Below the pieces are notes generated by a model. The model made no database searches, had not been told where the DNA came from, and saw nothing but the letters and a program-made list of their open reading frames with translations. This document shows positions 11,518 through 22,472 of a DNA stretch of 64,000 bases, piece by piece (within the stretch, counting starts at the first letter, position 1; every line of letters starts with the position of its first letter). The position numbers and the translations under genes were made by a program. Origin of the DNA: Phaeosphaeria sp. MPI-PUGE-AT-0046c. Taxonomy: Eukaryota > Ascomycota > Dothideomycetes > Pleosporales > Phaeosphaeriaceae. Where the stretch lies: positions 1,054,001 through 1,118,000 of the forward strand of contig JAGTJN010000012.1 of assembly GCA_020747045.1 (NCBI GenBank), given 5' to 3'.

Positions 11518-12984
11518 ATGTCGGCCTCACCCACCATCGTCGCCTCTTCGACAAAGCGGCCCCTGGAGGAGCCCTCGTCGCCTGCTGGACCCAACGACCA
11601 GCCCGATGCCAAGCGCCCTGCTCTCGACAAGATGCTCAGGGACGAGCCCACCGCTGCCGACGACATTGAGACTGCACAGCCCGTCAAGGGCGAGGGTATT
11701 GCTGCCGAGGACATTCACGCCGCCGCGGCAGAGGCAGAAGACGCTCTTGAAGCCGTTGCCCAGAACGGCACAGAGCACATCCAGACTGACACGGTCGTGC
11801 CTGACGCGCCCTCCATTCTCGAGACACAGCCCATCCAGTCCACCTCTGGCGCCAATGGCCGACCCTTGTCGCACAACCAGCAAGTAGACGAGACCAACTG
11901 GCTGCATTTGCGCGCGTGCATTGGCACAAGCGAGGCCGCTACCATCATTGGTAAAGGCGGCGAGAACGTGACCCAGATTCGCCGTCTTTCAGGCGCAAAG
12001 TGCACCGTCAGTGATTACTCTCGCGGCGCAGTCGAGCGCATTCTCACTGTCAGCGGTCAAGTCGACGCAGTGTCCAAGGCGTTCGGTCTGATCGTGCGCA
12101 CCCTGAACCAAGAAGACCTCGAGACCCCGTCCACATCTACATCCAAGGCTTACCCCATGCGCCTGCTCATTCCGCATATTCTCATTGGTAGCATCATTGG
12201 GAAGGCTGGTGTGCGCATTCGCGAGATTCAGGAGGCCTCAAACGCAAAGTTGAACGCGTCAGACACTTTGCTTCCCAACTCTGGTGAGCGCTCTTTGGTC
12301 GTGCTTGGTGTGGCAGATGCCGTGCACATTGCTGTGTACTACGTTGCGCAGACTCTGGTGGAGCAGCTGACTGAGCGATTCGGTGGACCTGCTGCGTCCC
12401 AATACGCCACTCGCAGTGGCATGGCTGCAAACGTCGTCCCCGGTGGTATGTCTGTGCAGCCCTATGTGCCCCAGCCTGCAGGAGGTCAATACCAACAGCC
12501 CAACAACTTCCGTCGTCAGGAGCCCCAGCGCACCCCCGCTCATGCAGGCTATGGTGGTGCTCCCCACATGCAGCAGCACGGTCAACCTGTCCAGCCATCG
12601 CCCTACGGCCACCCCAACATGCCTTACGGAGCTGGGTCACCTGGCCGCGCTCACTATGGCGGGCCTGCTCAGCCTGCTCCTTACGGTGCACACCACGGCG
12701 CTGCGCCTGTTCCTCATGGTGCCGCCCCTAACCAGCCCCCTGTCTCCATGCCTGGCCAGCCACTGACACAACAGATCTTCATCCCCAATGACATGGTGGG
12801 CGCCATTATTGGTAAGGGTGGTGCGAAGATCAACGAGATCCGCCAGCTGAGCGGCAGTGTCATCAAGATCAACGAGCCCACGGACAACAGCAACGAGCGT
12901 CTTGTCACTATCACTGGAACACAAGAGTGCAACCAGATGGCGCTGTACATGCTGTACTCGCGACTTGGTGAGGGTTCCCATTGA
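11518..12984 (+). CDS. RNA-binding protein with three KH domains (Rnc1/PBP2/hnRNP K-like)
   Basis: Single-exon gene, 488 aa. Three KH domains each carry the GXXG loop: GKGG near residues 145-148, GKAG near 228-231 and GKGG near 432-435. The layout of two adjacent KH domains, a long Pro/Gln/Gly/Tyr-rich linker (about residues 300-410), then a third KH at the C-terminus is that of poly(C)-binding/hnRNP K proteins, S. pombe Rnc1 and yeast PBP2/Hek2. Such proteins bind C- or CA-rich mRNA elements and control stability, localisation or translation. The acidic N-terminus contains a basic patch (KRPLEE, AKRPALDK) that may be a nuclear signal. The start ATG opens a frame matching family N-termini and lies after a pyrimidine-rich leader. 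Which KH subfamily it is cannot be settled by eye. Confidence 0.88.
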   Translation: MSASPTIVASSTKRPLEEPSSPAGPNDQPDAKRPALDKMLRDEPTAADDIETAQPVKGEGIAAEDIHAAAAEAEDALEAVAQNGTEHIQTDTVVPDAPSILETQPIQSTSGANGRPLSHNQQVDETNWLHLRACIGTSEAATIIGKGGENVTQIRRLSGAKCTVSDYSRGAVERILTVSGQVDAVSKAFGLIVRTLNQEDLETPSTSTSKAYPMRLLIPHILIGSIIGKAGVRIREIQEASNAKLNASDTLLPNSGERSLVVLGVADAVHIAVYYVAQTLVEQLTERFGGPAASQYATRSGMAANVVPGGMSVQPYVPQPAGGQYQQPNNFRRQEPQRTPAHAGYGGAPHMQQHGQPVQPSPYGHPNMPYGAGSPGRAHYGGPAQPAPYGAHHGAAPVPHGAAPNQPPVSMPGQPLTQQIFIPNDMVGAIIGKGGAKINEIRQLSGSVIKINEPTDNSNERLVTITGTQECNQMALYMLYSRLGEGSH

Positions 12985-14215
12985 TCGTTAGATCACCTTC
13001 TTCTCTTGCCTGGATGAGGCTAATTGCTATCTATCGCAGAATCTGAGAAGCACCGCATCTAGGCACGGCAGTAGTTCTTTGAAAGGTCAAGGCGTTGCGT
13101 ACGTTTGCTATTTTCGGCTCACTGAATTAATGAAACGAATGTATATTTGTATATGCATTCGCCATGGCGTACAGCGGAGTGTTTTCTTCACTTTGAGGGC
13201 CTTTTTCTAGCTTCAAGGAGGAGGAAGCTGCAACAAGTGTTTTGGCTTGGTGGTGTTTGCGGTCACACAGTTATGACGAGTTCTATATGGTAGCTACATA
13301 CTGGGTACGATCTATCACAGAAGTTCATATTATCTCACGCTCCCGTTTACGATTTTTGCATGCATGGCAACTGTTGTGGTCCTATGTTTCCCACCTCGAG
13401 TGAAACTACTACACTTCTTTATTGATCAACCTCTTCTCTGCAAATAAAGTACTAAGACCATCATACAACAGGCAAAACGTACATGGACTGCCAGGGAATT
13501 CTCACGATACGCCTGGACAATAAACATATCAGCTGTTTGCTGCCTGTTGGTACTGCAGAACGATGGGATACAACCACATCTCACACGCTACGTGTCGTCC
13601 TGCTGTCAAATTATGCACACTAACACTTTCTTTCGCCTATAGTTTAGTATAAATGCGGACAGACATGGGCACGGGGCGGATAGGGAACTGATCGAATCTG
13701 GGGACTCAACACGCTGCTGGCACAAGCAGATACATAGCTTCACGACAGTTGACGACGCAGTGCTGACGGCACATTTGTGATGGTTTCCTAGCGGGTTCCA
13801 TACGCCTCTCGCCAGTGCGTGGTGCACGAGCTAATCACCTTCTCCAGTGACATGTGTCTGAGGAAGAGGTGGTTTGCGAATATGGCTCCGCTGCTTTGAG
13901 CGCTTGCAATCTTGCCAAAGTACGTACGGTACTGTCTTACAGCTCACTGAGGAGAGGAGGACCGTGGAAGGAGAGAATGATAGGAGCTATCATGACAAGA
14001 GGAAATGACTTTTAAACACATGTCCCATATTCAGATCTTACACTGAGCCGCTGAACTCATTATATTGTAGTGCGGCTTAGTGCCTTACAACGTCTATGCT
14101 GTTTCTATCGAGATCCTAGAATCCAAAACGGAGCCTCCGACCTTTCGCATTTTACATGTCTCTCCAGACGTGTCCACTCCTCAACGCCTACCACTCCAGT
14201 CAAGCACTGCAACAT
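12985..14215. other. Intergenic region between convergent KH and sec14 genes
   Basis: About 1.2 kb between two stop codons facing each other. I see only short frames, AT-rich 3'-UTR-like sequence and no motif of an RNA gene. Confidence 0.5.
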
Positions 14216-15433
14216 CTAGGTCGCAGGCGCAGGCGCAGGAGCAGGCGCACCAGCAGGGTCGGCAGCAACCGGAACTGGAGCTGGAGCTGGCACAGCACCG
14301 CCCTCTGCCGTTGGTGGAGGAAGCTTTGTGTTGTCAATAGCATTGTCGTCCTTCTTCGCCCACTTGGGCTCCTTGGCCCACTCCTTATCCCACCACGGCC
14401 CAGCATCGCTAAGCTGACATCCACCCTGGCACTCGCATTTTCCTCCAAACTGCTTGGGCAAGTTCTCAGCGGGTATCTGCGCCAACAGCTCCTTCTCATA
14501 TCCGCTTCCGAGAACATGGATCTTCGCGCTTGTGACAGGGTCGAGGAACTTCTTGACGACGCTGAAGACGCCAGAGAAGCCCCAGGGTGCGTTGATGACG
14601 TACATCTTGCCCAGACGCTCGGGGTAGTAGTTCTGGCTGATGGCGGAGACGGCGCCCAGGTAGCCGTATACAGAGGTCGCTTTAGCGATGCCGACGCCCT
14701 TGAGGTCAAGGATGGAGCACGAGGTCTCGAGGAGATAACCGGACTTGCGGGAGCAGGCTGGCAGACGGGGATCGGCCATCTTCTCGTATTCGCAGACGAG
14801 GTTCTGGATCATGCGCTCCTGGGAGGTGATCTTGCCCAGCGCAGTGAGGTCGACTTTTCCGAGAGACTCGATGTAGACAGGGCGGCCGTCCTGGAGGCGT
14901 ATTAGCGTCTAGTCTTGCAACAACGCCGACAGTCAACTGAGCGCACCTTGTCGGTCTTGTGATAGTACTGCGGGTAGTACTCAAACACCTGCGGCTTCTC
15001 CTTGTAGTCAAACGTGCGCACCAGCTCCTCGACGCCGACGCCAGCGTACTCGGACCGCCATTTCTCGCAGTCGACGAACCTAGGACAGTTAGCATAGTGC
15101 CAGAATACATCTCGGACAGCCCAGTGCGCTTACATCTTCTTGGAAAGCTCGACATTGAACTTGCGCGCGCGGAGGAATCGCAGCTGAGGATAACTTAGTA
15201 TTGGTCTGCCAGATTCACCGCCAGTATAACAGCCGTACCAATGTCAATGTGTCGAGGTTCTTGGTGTGGCCGTCATGCTCCAGCAAGCTTCGCAGCTGGA
15301 AGATCTGGGCATCTTGCTCCGCAGTAGTGTGTCCAGGGTGCCCGCTCTGAGCAGTTGGAGAAACAGTGGGAAAGTCGTAGTCGTCGTATTTGGGGTCGAG
15401 CGGCACCTCTCTAGCAGCGGGAGCGGCGGCCAT
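14216..15433 (-). CDS. sec14: Sec14-type phosphatidylinositol/phosphatidylcholine transfer protein
   Basis: CRAL-TRIO lipid exchange protein; in yeast Sec14 couples PC and PI metabolism to PI4P production and Golgi secretion. Minus-strand exons: 15433-15239, 15183-15134, 15079-14947, 14890-14216 (350 aa); all three introns are 54-56 bp and phases close exactly. The N-terminal helical domain contains LRFLRARKF; the CRAL-TRIO core contains DGRPVYIE, YLLETSCSILDLKG, NYYPERLGKMYVINAPW and ENLPKQFGGKC, the hallmark Sec14 ending. It is somewhat longer than the 304-aa yeast protein because of a C-terminal tail rich in Ala and Pro (alternating PA dipeptides) encoded by a CAGGCG-like repeat. The ATG at 15433 opens the frame before the conserved helical domain. 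Confidence 0.93.
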
Positions 15434-16338
15434 GGTGTCTGTGGGTTCTAGAGGAAGGAATATAGAAAAACTTGCCGGACTGCACAGGGGGTCAAGGGCA
15501 ACAGGCGGTGGAGTGCAGACTGGGCAACTTGTCGAGGTGCCGACGTTGATGTTATGACGAAGGCGGACTAGCACGTGGAACCGCCATCAAGCGAGCGGCA
15601 AGCCCCTCATCATCTGGACTCGACGAATGATGGCACATACTTCGCCGCATGACAGCACGTTCGCACTCTATTCACCCAGATCGGCATTTCTAGTGCATGG
15701 CAGCACGTTTGCACTCTATTCACCTAAATAGGCATTTCTAGTGCATCACAGCCTCACGCTTGTCTTGGCAACAATGACAAGCCACTTGACACTGACACCT
15801 AGTCTGAGGCCTGCAACACGTGCCTGCCGTATTGGTCTTTGAAGTTGAAAAGTGGTCAACCCGACTTGTTAGACGGGGACGTTATCTTTTGAAGAGCTAC
15901 CTATTTCATACATTGCTGGAACAGAAGACTATCAGAAAGCAAAACCCCCCAAGAGAAACTCATGATAAAAGCCAACCAGATCGTTCAGAACGCTCGCAGG
16001 TCTAAAAGAGAGTAGAGATCCATCCGAGTGAGCAAAGAATACCAGGTGCCAGAGCACAGCACAACAGACATGATGTGAGATTCGTGTTACCTGCATTGCC
16101 CATGCCTCCCCAGATGAGATGATGGTCGGCGACATGCGTCTAGTACTGAGCAAGATCCTCCACAGAAGGCTGAATCCCCACGCAACTGACAACCCTAGAA
16201 GTTCTCATAATCCCCACAAACTCGCGAAAAAGCAGCACAAGAGACCGGACACCGAACAAGCAAAACCAGCAAACACCGACCGCTTCCGCGAGCGCGCCTA
16301 TTGACAAGTTGCGAACCAAGATCGACACTGCTTGAACA
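15434..16338. promoter_or_regulatory. sec14 upstream region and ccr4 3' end
   Basis: Both flanking genes point left, so this holds the sec14 promoter and the downstream region of ccr4. A two-copy 48-bp direct repeat lies at 15651-15746. No coding frame is supported. Confidence 0.5.
15651..15746. repeat. Two tandem 48-bp copies upstream of sec14
   Basis: Copies at 15651-15698 and 15699-15746 share CAGCACGTT, GCACTCTATTCACC and GGCATTTCTAGTGCAT, with a handful of substitutions concentrated mid-unit. The repeat is about 220-310 bp upstream of the sec14 start codon, so it may duplicate a promoter element. Confidence 0.85.
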
Positions 16339-18670
16339 TTACCGTCGATCTCGTTCTCGGCTTGGGCCAAAGTCGACTTCTGACACTTTCTTCTCTTTCC
16401 GGCCCTTGACGAGGTACTGCGCATATAGAGCCACGTGATCGCTGGGATAGTGGTAGTTGGGGAAACCAGGTACTCGTCGAAGGTAGTCCTTGTCGATGTC
16501 GCCAAGGAGGCCAACCACTTGCAGCGTGTTTGTCGAGTACCAGATGTAGTCCAGCACGCCCTGGAAGTGAGGCACGTAGTTTGTGAACGCCAGCTCGCCA
16601 ACTGCCGAATAGCTAGACTTGAGACTGAAAGGGTGGGAGATACCATCACGGGTGAAGTTGCCGTACTTGCGGCTCCCCAGATCTTGATGCGAGTGTGCGA
16701 TCGTTCCTTGGGTGATGAGGTCGTACACACCGGAATCAGGTGTCGAGTTGAAGTCACCACACAGCAAGACAGGGATCTGTGCGCCTTCGGAATATTCCTT
16801 AGACGGCCCGGGCTCCTGCGTTGGGTCGGCCTCCTTTTCGTCATCGTCGCCGTTGGTGAATCGGTAGATGACCTTGTCTTTGCATGGCGGGAATTTTGCC
16901 CACTTGGTAGCGAACTTTGATATGCCCTCCATCAAAATGGCAACTTGCACAAGCTTGACATCAGTAAAGGCGGGATTCCAGAAGACGTGCACGTTGCCGA
17001 CAATGAACCTTGTTCCTGTCACGCGATTCTCCAAGAAGGCAACCACAGCGATGTCATCACGGGGCATGACACGATTGAAAATATCATGCTCTCCTTTCAT
17101 GTCGGGCCGGTTAATGGCAGTGTTCGCAAAGTCGATGAGTTGCTTGTCCAACAAGACGTACCTGCACTCATTAGCACCTCCAAATCAAGATAAAGATTCA
17201 TAGAAAAACTTACTTGCTGTTCTTGTAGAATATAGCACACCCATCGACAAGCTTCGCCTCTCGCTCTGCCATAGTTCGCGCCCTTGATTTTGGCCAGAAG
17301 ACACCCTTGTAATCGTAGTGCGCAAGCTGTTCTCGGAAGTATTCGTTGAAGCTGTCCTGGTCAATCTCCTGCAGACATACTATATCTGCATTCCTTTGCT
17401 TCAGCTCGCCAAGGATTAATTGTCTGCGTGTCTCCCATGCCAACGCAGAACTTGGTGTGTAGCCATATTGCGACTGCGTGCAGTACTTGTCGCAGAGAAT
17501 GTTGTATGTCAGTGCGGTTACGGTCTCTTGGGTAGGGTCCTGAATCTCGTCTAGTACTATCCAGTCTCTCTCTGGTGGTGCCTCGGGCCCTGCAGCAGTC
17601 TCACGGAAGTGTTTGATGAGCTCCGTGGTTCCTTGCTCCATGACGATCTGCTTCAAGTCGTCCGGTATTGGGTTTCCCTCAATGCCAAGCATTTCGAGCT
17701 GATACAAGGAGCCGAGCTCCTCGGGCAATTCGCTCAATTGGTTGTCGAAAACGAGCAACTGCTTCAAGTTCACAAGCATGCCAATTTCCGGTGGTAGATA
17801 GTGGAGGTTGTTCAGAGAGAGATCGAGATGCGTCAGGTTCCTGAGCTGGCCTACGCTCTGATGGAGATACGAGAGCTTGTTGGAATTCAGGTAGAGCTTG
17901 GTGAGGAAGCTGTAGTGGTTGAAGAGCACGGGCGTGATGACTTTGAGGTTCTGGCCGCCGAAATCGAGTATCGTCCACGGAAGATTGTCTTTGCCATCGT
18001 CTGCGCGCTGAGCCGCAGGCCTGTTGCGCTCTTCCTTGTCCGCCTCTTTCTGCATGCCATTTGTCGTCCCCGCTACGATGCTCTTGCTGACACTTGGGTG
18101 GATTCTAGCGTGCGAGTGCGATTGAGTCATTTCACGCGCTGTTTGGGCAGCGCGTTGCTGCTCGGCCCAGTGTTCGTTGCCCGGTTTGCTGAGTCCGCTG
18201 TGAACGCTATTTGGAGTGCCATTTTGCAGGTGACTGGGCGTGAAGTGGGTTTGCGCACTGGTCATGCCGCCGCTCGATATGTTGTGTTGGTGGTTGTATT
18301 GTCCGCCGTGGGCGGTGCTCGTATGTTCTTGATGTTGCTGGTGGCCGTGCCCGTGATGCTGGTGGTTTTGATTGTGCTGGAAGGGCTTGCCAAGGCCCAT
18401 TTGCATCCCATACCCTTGGTGGCCCGTCCGACCATTCAGCATCGCGTTGTGGCCTTGGTGACCATGGCCCTGGTTGAACATGGTGAACTGCTGGGGAGAC
18501 TGGCGTCCGGGAGATCGTGAGGGGGAGGGAGTGTCGGGGTTGGGGAAAGGAATTCGGCCGCCGGCGGTGGTGGGTGAGCGGACGCGGCTGGTGAGGTTTC
18601 GTATATTCTGTGTGTGCTGCGAGTAGAAGGTTTGGCCGGCTCCCCTTTGGTAGACCGAGTACTCGGCCAT
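16339..18670 (-). CDS. ccr4: CCR4 deadenylase, catalytic subunit of the CCR4-NOT complex
   Basis: Poly(A)-shortening 3'-5' exoribonuclease that starts cytoplasmic mRNA decay. Minus-strand exons: 18670-17214 and 17161-16339 (759 aa; yeast Ccr4 is 837). The N-terminal about 190 residues are His/Gln/Gly-rich and disordered. Leucine-rich repeats follow (LTHLDLSLNNLHYLP, LKQLLVFDNQLSELP), the part that binds Caf1. The EEP nuclease domain then has LTYNILCDKY, CLQEIDQD (metal-binding Glu), LLCGDFNSTPDSGVYD, GVLDYIWYS and the catalytic SDHVALYA. All expected catalytic motifs are present, so it should be active. The 52-bp intron splits a Lys codon (AA|G). Confidence 0.95.
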
Positions 18671-20206
18671 CTACGGGGACGGCGGCGCAAGAGGTCGAGA
18701 GCCCGGGGACAGCAGTGGGCGCTTGAGGTGAGAGCCCCGGGGCGTGGAGACAGGCGCTGGAGTCAGGTGGACAGGAGGGTTCGGGCACGCGGTCTTCTTC
18801 TTCTTAACATGGGCACCCGTACTGCTCCTCGACATGGGCGTGCGCTAGCAGATGCGGCACTCGACTCTCATATACCGGAGGCCGTTGTGCGTCTTGTCGA
18901 GCTGTGGTGGGCTGTTGGTATGGGCGGGGCCGGGAGCGATGAAGCTCAAGGGGGTCGGTTGTCGTCGGCAGAGACTGTAGTGGCGGGGGTGTCGAGCTGG
19001 AGGGGCTATTGATATCTCGAAGCGTGCTGGGATGGAGTATCAGTAGCTGTTGTGGTGGGGGGATGAGAGCACGTCGCTCGGCAGCGAAGACAACAGAAGC
19101 TGGGCGGCGGCGCGCACGTACCGTTGACACGAGGGCGCGAGTGGACGCGAATTCACGAGCAAGCTCAATTGAATCGCAGCAGTAGTGTCGTGTTCCAAAC
19201 GCAAGGCGGCAAAGAATAGAGAGCGTAGTGATGCTGCCACCGGGAGAGCTTCCACATCGCACAATCGCAAGTTCGATGATGTGTCACGTGGCTGTGCTAC
19301 CATGGCACGCAGTTCATGTCAACCTTAAGCTGAGCATGAAACGGGCGCCATGCTTTCTTTTGCCGAGGAACACCCCGTACCAGACTTTTGATAACGGAGC
19401 ATATACATCGACTGATCTGCATCACTTTCATTTATGTTATCGTACACAGTAGACAAGTGAATGGCTTGGGCACATCGGCACAGCATCGGCAGGCAGTCTG
19501 AACCTAGATCTTTGCGCCTGTGTATATCACGAATCGCACATGCACATATTTGCTCAAGCACTCCAAGCTTCTCGCGTCAGCAGAGCTACTGACCCTGGTG
19601 ACGAACGATGCAAAGTGTGGTGTTCCTGCAGTGATGTTCATGGCTGAGTGACTACCATCGCTCCCACCCGCCGGTCAAGCCTCGATATCTCCCACTTGTT
19701 ACAGCCGTCCGTCTCCTGTGAAACAACACGAGTTTACCCGCAATCTAGACAGGACGCCTGAGAGTCTTCAGCGCACTCGTCACCGCCGCCTGCAGAATGC
19801 GCAGTTGCGTGGGAGATGAACCGGCGCAGGACCTGATCCTGACCTTCTCCGTACATGCAGCGGCTGGGTCCGCGCATGCATAAGACGCCACCGCGGAATC
19901 CAGAGCTCTCAGCACACGTTATTACTATTGAAAATCTGGGGGAGCGAGCCGGGCAGGCTCTGATTGGACTCCTCGGTTCAGTTCCACGCAGCTCCTCACT
20001 GAGCTGGGCAATGGGCAGCAACGTCGTCTGTACGATACTTATGCCAGCACATGCTCTCCTACCTCTTCTACATACTTTATCTTTTGACAGAGCTGCGATC
20101 ACCCCCGTTCTGCCGTGCTCTGCTCGTATATCTCTCGCATCCTGCTTACTCGCTTCGGTACCCAATATCGAGCATCCACTAAGAAGAGTGGGGCCCTGTT
20201 TTCCTG
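18671..20206. other. Divergent region between ccr4 and the methyltransferase
   Basis: About 1.5 kb. Open frames on both strands at 18,700-19,300 and 19,730-20,280 have no recognisable family features. The section next to ccr4 is GC-rich and purine-skewed, consistent with its leader. Confidence 0.45.
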
Positions 20207-21778
20207 ATGGGTTCGGAGTGGATGCTATATCGTTATTCGGGGGGAAACTCCAGCACGCCGCCGACTCGTCTCAAGCCTGCTGAGACGAAGCAATGGGATT
20301 TGACGACTACAGACGCTCTAGGTAGAACCATTTCCGCATCCTCCGCGACCGCAACATCGCCAGGCCCCCGCGCACCGGGCCATCCAATGGACGCAACACG
20401 CGGCTCCATCTCGAGCGCTTCCACGGCGCATAGTGCTAGTGACACAGCGTCCGAACCCTTCATCCTGCGCCATGGACGCCGTTACCTTCGCAACGTAGCA
20501 TATTATCCTCTTCCATGCGATCTCCCCGAGCTGCAACGGCAGAACCTCCATACGCTACTCGCGACTTCGATATTCGGGCGGGCACTGGGCTCTACACCTT
20601 CTCCTCAAAATCCACCAAAGAAGGTGCTTGAGGTGGCCTGTGGCAGTGGCTACTACTCGTCCGTCTGCCACAACTATCTCAGCGGGCTGGGCTATGACGA
20701 TGTGCGTAACATCTGCACGAAGCATAGACTGAGTTCGAGAGAGCCTATCTCTCGACTTGGATAGAACCCTCACAATCTGAACCACCTGCTGACGAATGTC
20801 TTCTCAATAGGTACAATTCACAGGCCTGGACATTGTTCCCATAGCCGGCGATTTGCAAAGACAGGGCATTGCATGGAACTTTGTACAGCATGATTTGAGG
20901 AAGTAGGTGAACGCTCAAGTGGATAGCCATAGGAACCATTCTGACGAGCCACCCTTTGTAGACTACCCCTTCCTTTCGACGACGACGAATTCGACATTGT
21001 AGTTATGAAAGATCTGAGCATGGTCATCCCTCTTGGCGCACCTTCCCAACGAGTTCTCGACGAAGCCACACGCATTCTCAAATCCGGCGGCACCCTCGAG
21101 ATCTGGGAGACCGACCACGTTATCCGCTCCATTTTGCCGCATCCCCCGCCGCCACCAGGCAAGAATCCACAAGAATACGCCTGCGCTGTTTCGACCGGCA
21201 CGTTTCTAATTTCTCCCATCACGCCCTTTACTGAGGTGCAAAACAAGTACCTCCAAGATTCCAATACGTGGATTCAGGAGGCGCTGGATCGGAGAAAGCT
21301 GTCACCGACACCGTGTGCGCGAATCTCACAGATGCTATTGCAAGAAACCGAGACGCTCTACGACGTCGAAAACAGGCGAGTTGCTATCCCATTAGGCGAA
21401 TTGCGGTGGGAGCGCGAGCAAGCGGGAGAGCGCAACAATGCGAAGCGACGAGGTAGCGAGGCGGGCAGGCTCAAGAAGGGCAATGTGGCATTCGACAGCG
21501 TCACGTTAACAGAAGAGCAAGCTGCGCTGAGGTATACAGCGCTGCTGGTTGTGATTCAGATGATTGAGAGCCTGGAACCTTTGCTGAAGGAAGTCAGTGG
21601 GAAGAATCAGGAGGAGTGGCAGAGGTGGTGGTAAGTTTTGTTGCTCGAAGTCACATGCGTACATCATGTAAAGCTAACACGATACAGGGGCTGGATGATG
21701 ACGAATCTGCTGGAACAGAAAGGCGCATCGAGCGGAGAGTGCCTCGAGGTAGGCGTGTGGTGGTGCAAGAAGGTCTAA
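20207..21778 (+). CDS. SAM-dependent class I methyltransferase, substrate unknown
   Basis: Exons 20207-20701, 20811-20902, 20962-21630, 21688-21778 (448 aa); three phase-consistent introns. The methyltransferase core starts with the SAM-binding VLEVACGSGYYSSV motif (about residue 145), followed by GLDIVP, then FDDDEFDIVVMKDLSMVI and RILKSGGTLEIWE, all typical of Rossmann-fold class I enzymes. Before the core, the segment HGRRYLRN..YPLPCDLPELQRQNLH resembles the entry region of LaeA-like fungal methyltransferases. The C-terminus after the last intron reads WWGWMMTNLLEQK and GVWWCKK. The N-terminal 80 residues are Ser/Thr-rich; the true start may be a later ATG (20222 or 20387). Whether it methylates protein, RNA or a small molecule cannot be told. 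Confidence 0.78.
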
Positions 21779-21859
21779 AGTCATGCTGGCGTACCTAGTG
21801 ATTGTCTTTTGTGATATCCCGGCCCGTCGAGGCCATTGTTGAAATTATGGGACTGAAGG

Positions 21860-22276
21860 CTATTTTATAGGATCGTAGCGCTGGCGTAAAGTACGGTAGC
21901 GCTTGAGGTAGTACCTATAAGCTATCAGTGAACATACTTCGAGTTGAACATGATAAACTGTGCGTACAATGCTTCGATTTCTATTGCATCGGTCAGTACT
22001 CTGTGATATATATGGGGCGTATGACCATACCTTTCTTCACAAACTCGGCTCTCAGAATACCCTTCTTGATCTTTTCCTCGTCCGTAACATCCTTCTGGCT
22101 CGAGAATGCTTTATGTAATCGAGTCCGATAGTAGTCGTATCCTTGAGGATACTCTCTTCCCATAAACAGCAACTCTGAATCCCAGTCAGCGCCATCTCCA
22201 ATTCCCGCCCATGTACCCACCAACCTTTGTATATCCGTATGACCTGGAGCCGCAGCGCAGGATTCGAGGCAGACAT
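21860..22276 (-). CDS. LYR-motif protein, ETFRF1/LYRM5-like
   Basis: Small mitochondrial LYR protein. In animals ETFRF1 (LYRM5) binds electron-transfer flavoprotein and removes its flavin, damping fatty-acid oxidation. Four minus-strand exons: 22276-22225, 22174-22031, 21980-21968 (only 13 nt) and 21914-21860, giving 87 aa, matching the family length of about 88. The assembled protein has the LYR-type motif RIYKELL, then MGREYPQGYDYYR, RLHKAFSSQKDV, KIKKGILRAEFVKKEIEALY and RYRTLRQRYDP. These align residue for residue in spacing with the human pattern (GRDYPKG, DYFKKRL, NKDV, EKIK, EFV, EALY, RKYRAMKQRYY). All introns are 50-53 bp with good GT/AG ends. It is convergent with the methyltransferase (81 bp between stops). 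Confidence 0.85.
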
Positions 22277-22472
22277 TGTCGTCTGAAACCGATGTGTAGT
22301 CCCAGCAAGCTTCGACGTGGTTGCCACGAGGTACACGAAGCTTGGACCCGATTCCTGACGTATGGAGCTCGACATCCTCGGCTTCAATTCCGCATCCTTC
22401 GGAAGCAAGACCATGACTACAAGCTCCAGATTGTCGATTCTCACCCTCCCATTCCCGCTACACTGTGCAACA
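22277..22472. promoter_or_regulatory. Shared divergent promoter, LYR protein / thioesterase
   Basis: Only about 196 bp separate the start codons of two divergent genes, both with predicted mitochondrial products, so they must share promoter DNA. I see no clear TATA box. Confidence 0.55.

Noticed and set aside
14156..14905. 249-codon plus-strand frame
   Set aside because: Antisense shadow of the last sec14 exon.
17801..18520. 239-codon plus-strand frame with hydrophobic stretch
   Set aside because: Antisense to the His/Gln-rich N-terminus and LRRs of ccr4; the Val/Leu richness is the complement of His/Gln codons.
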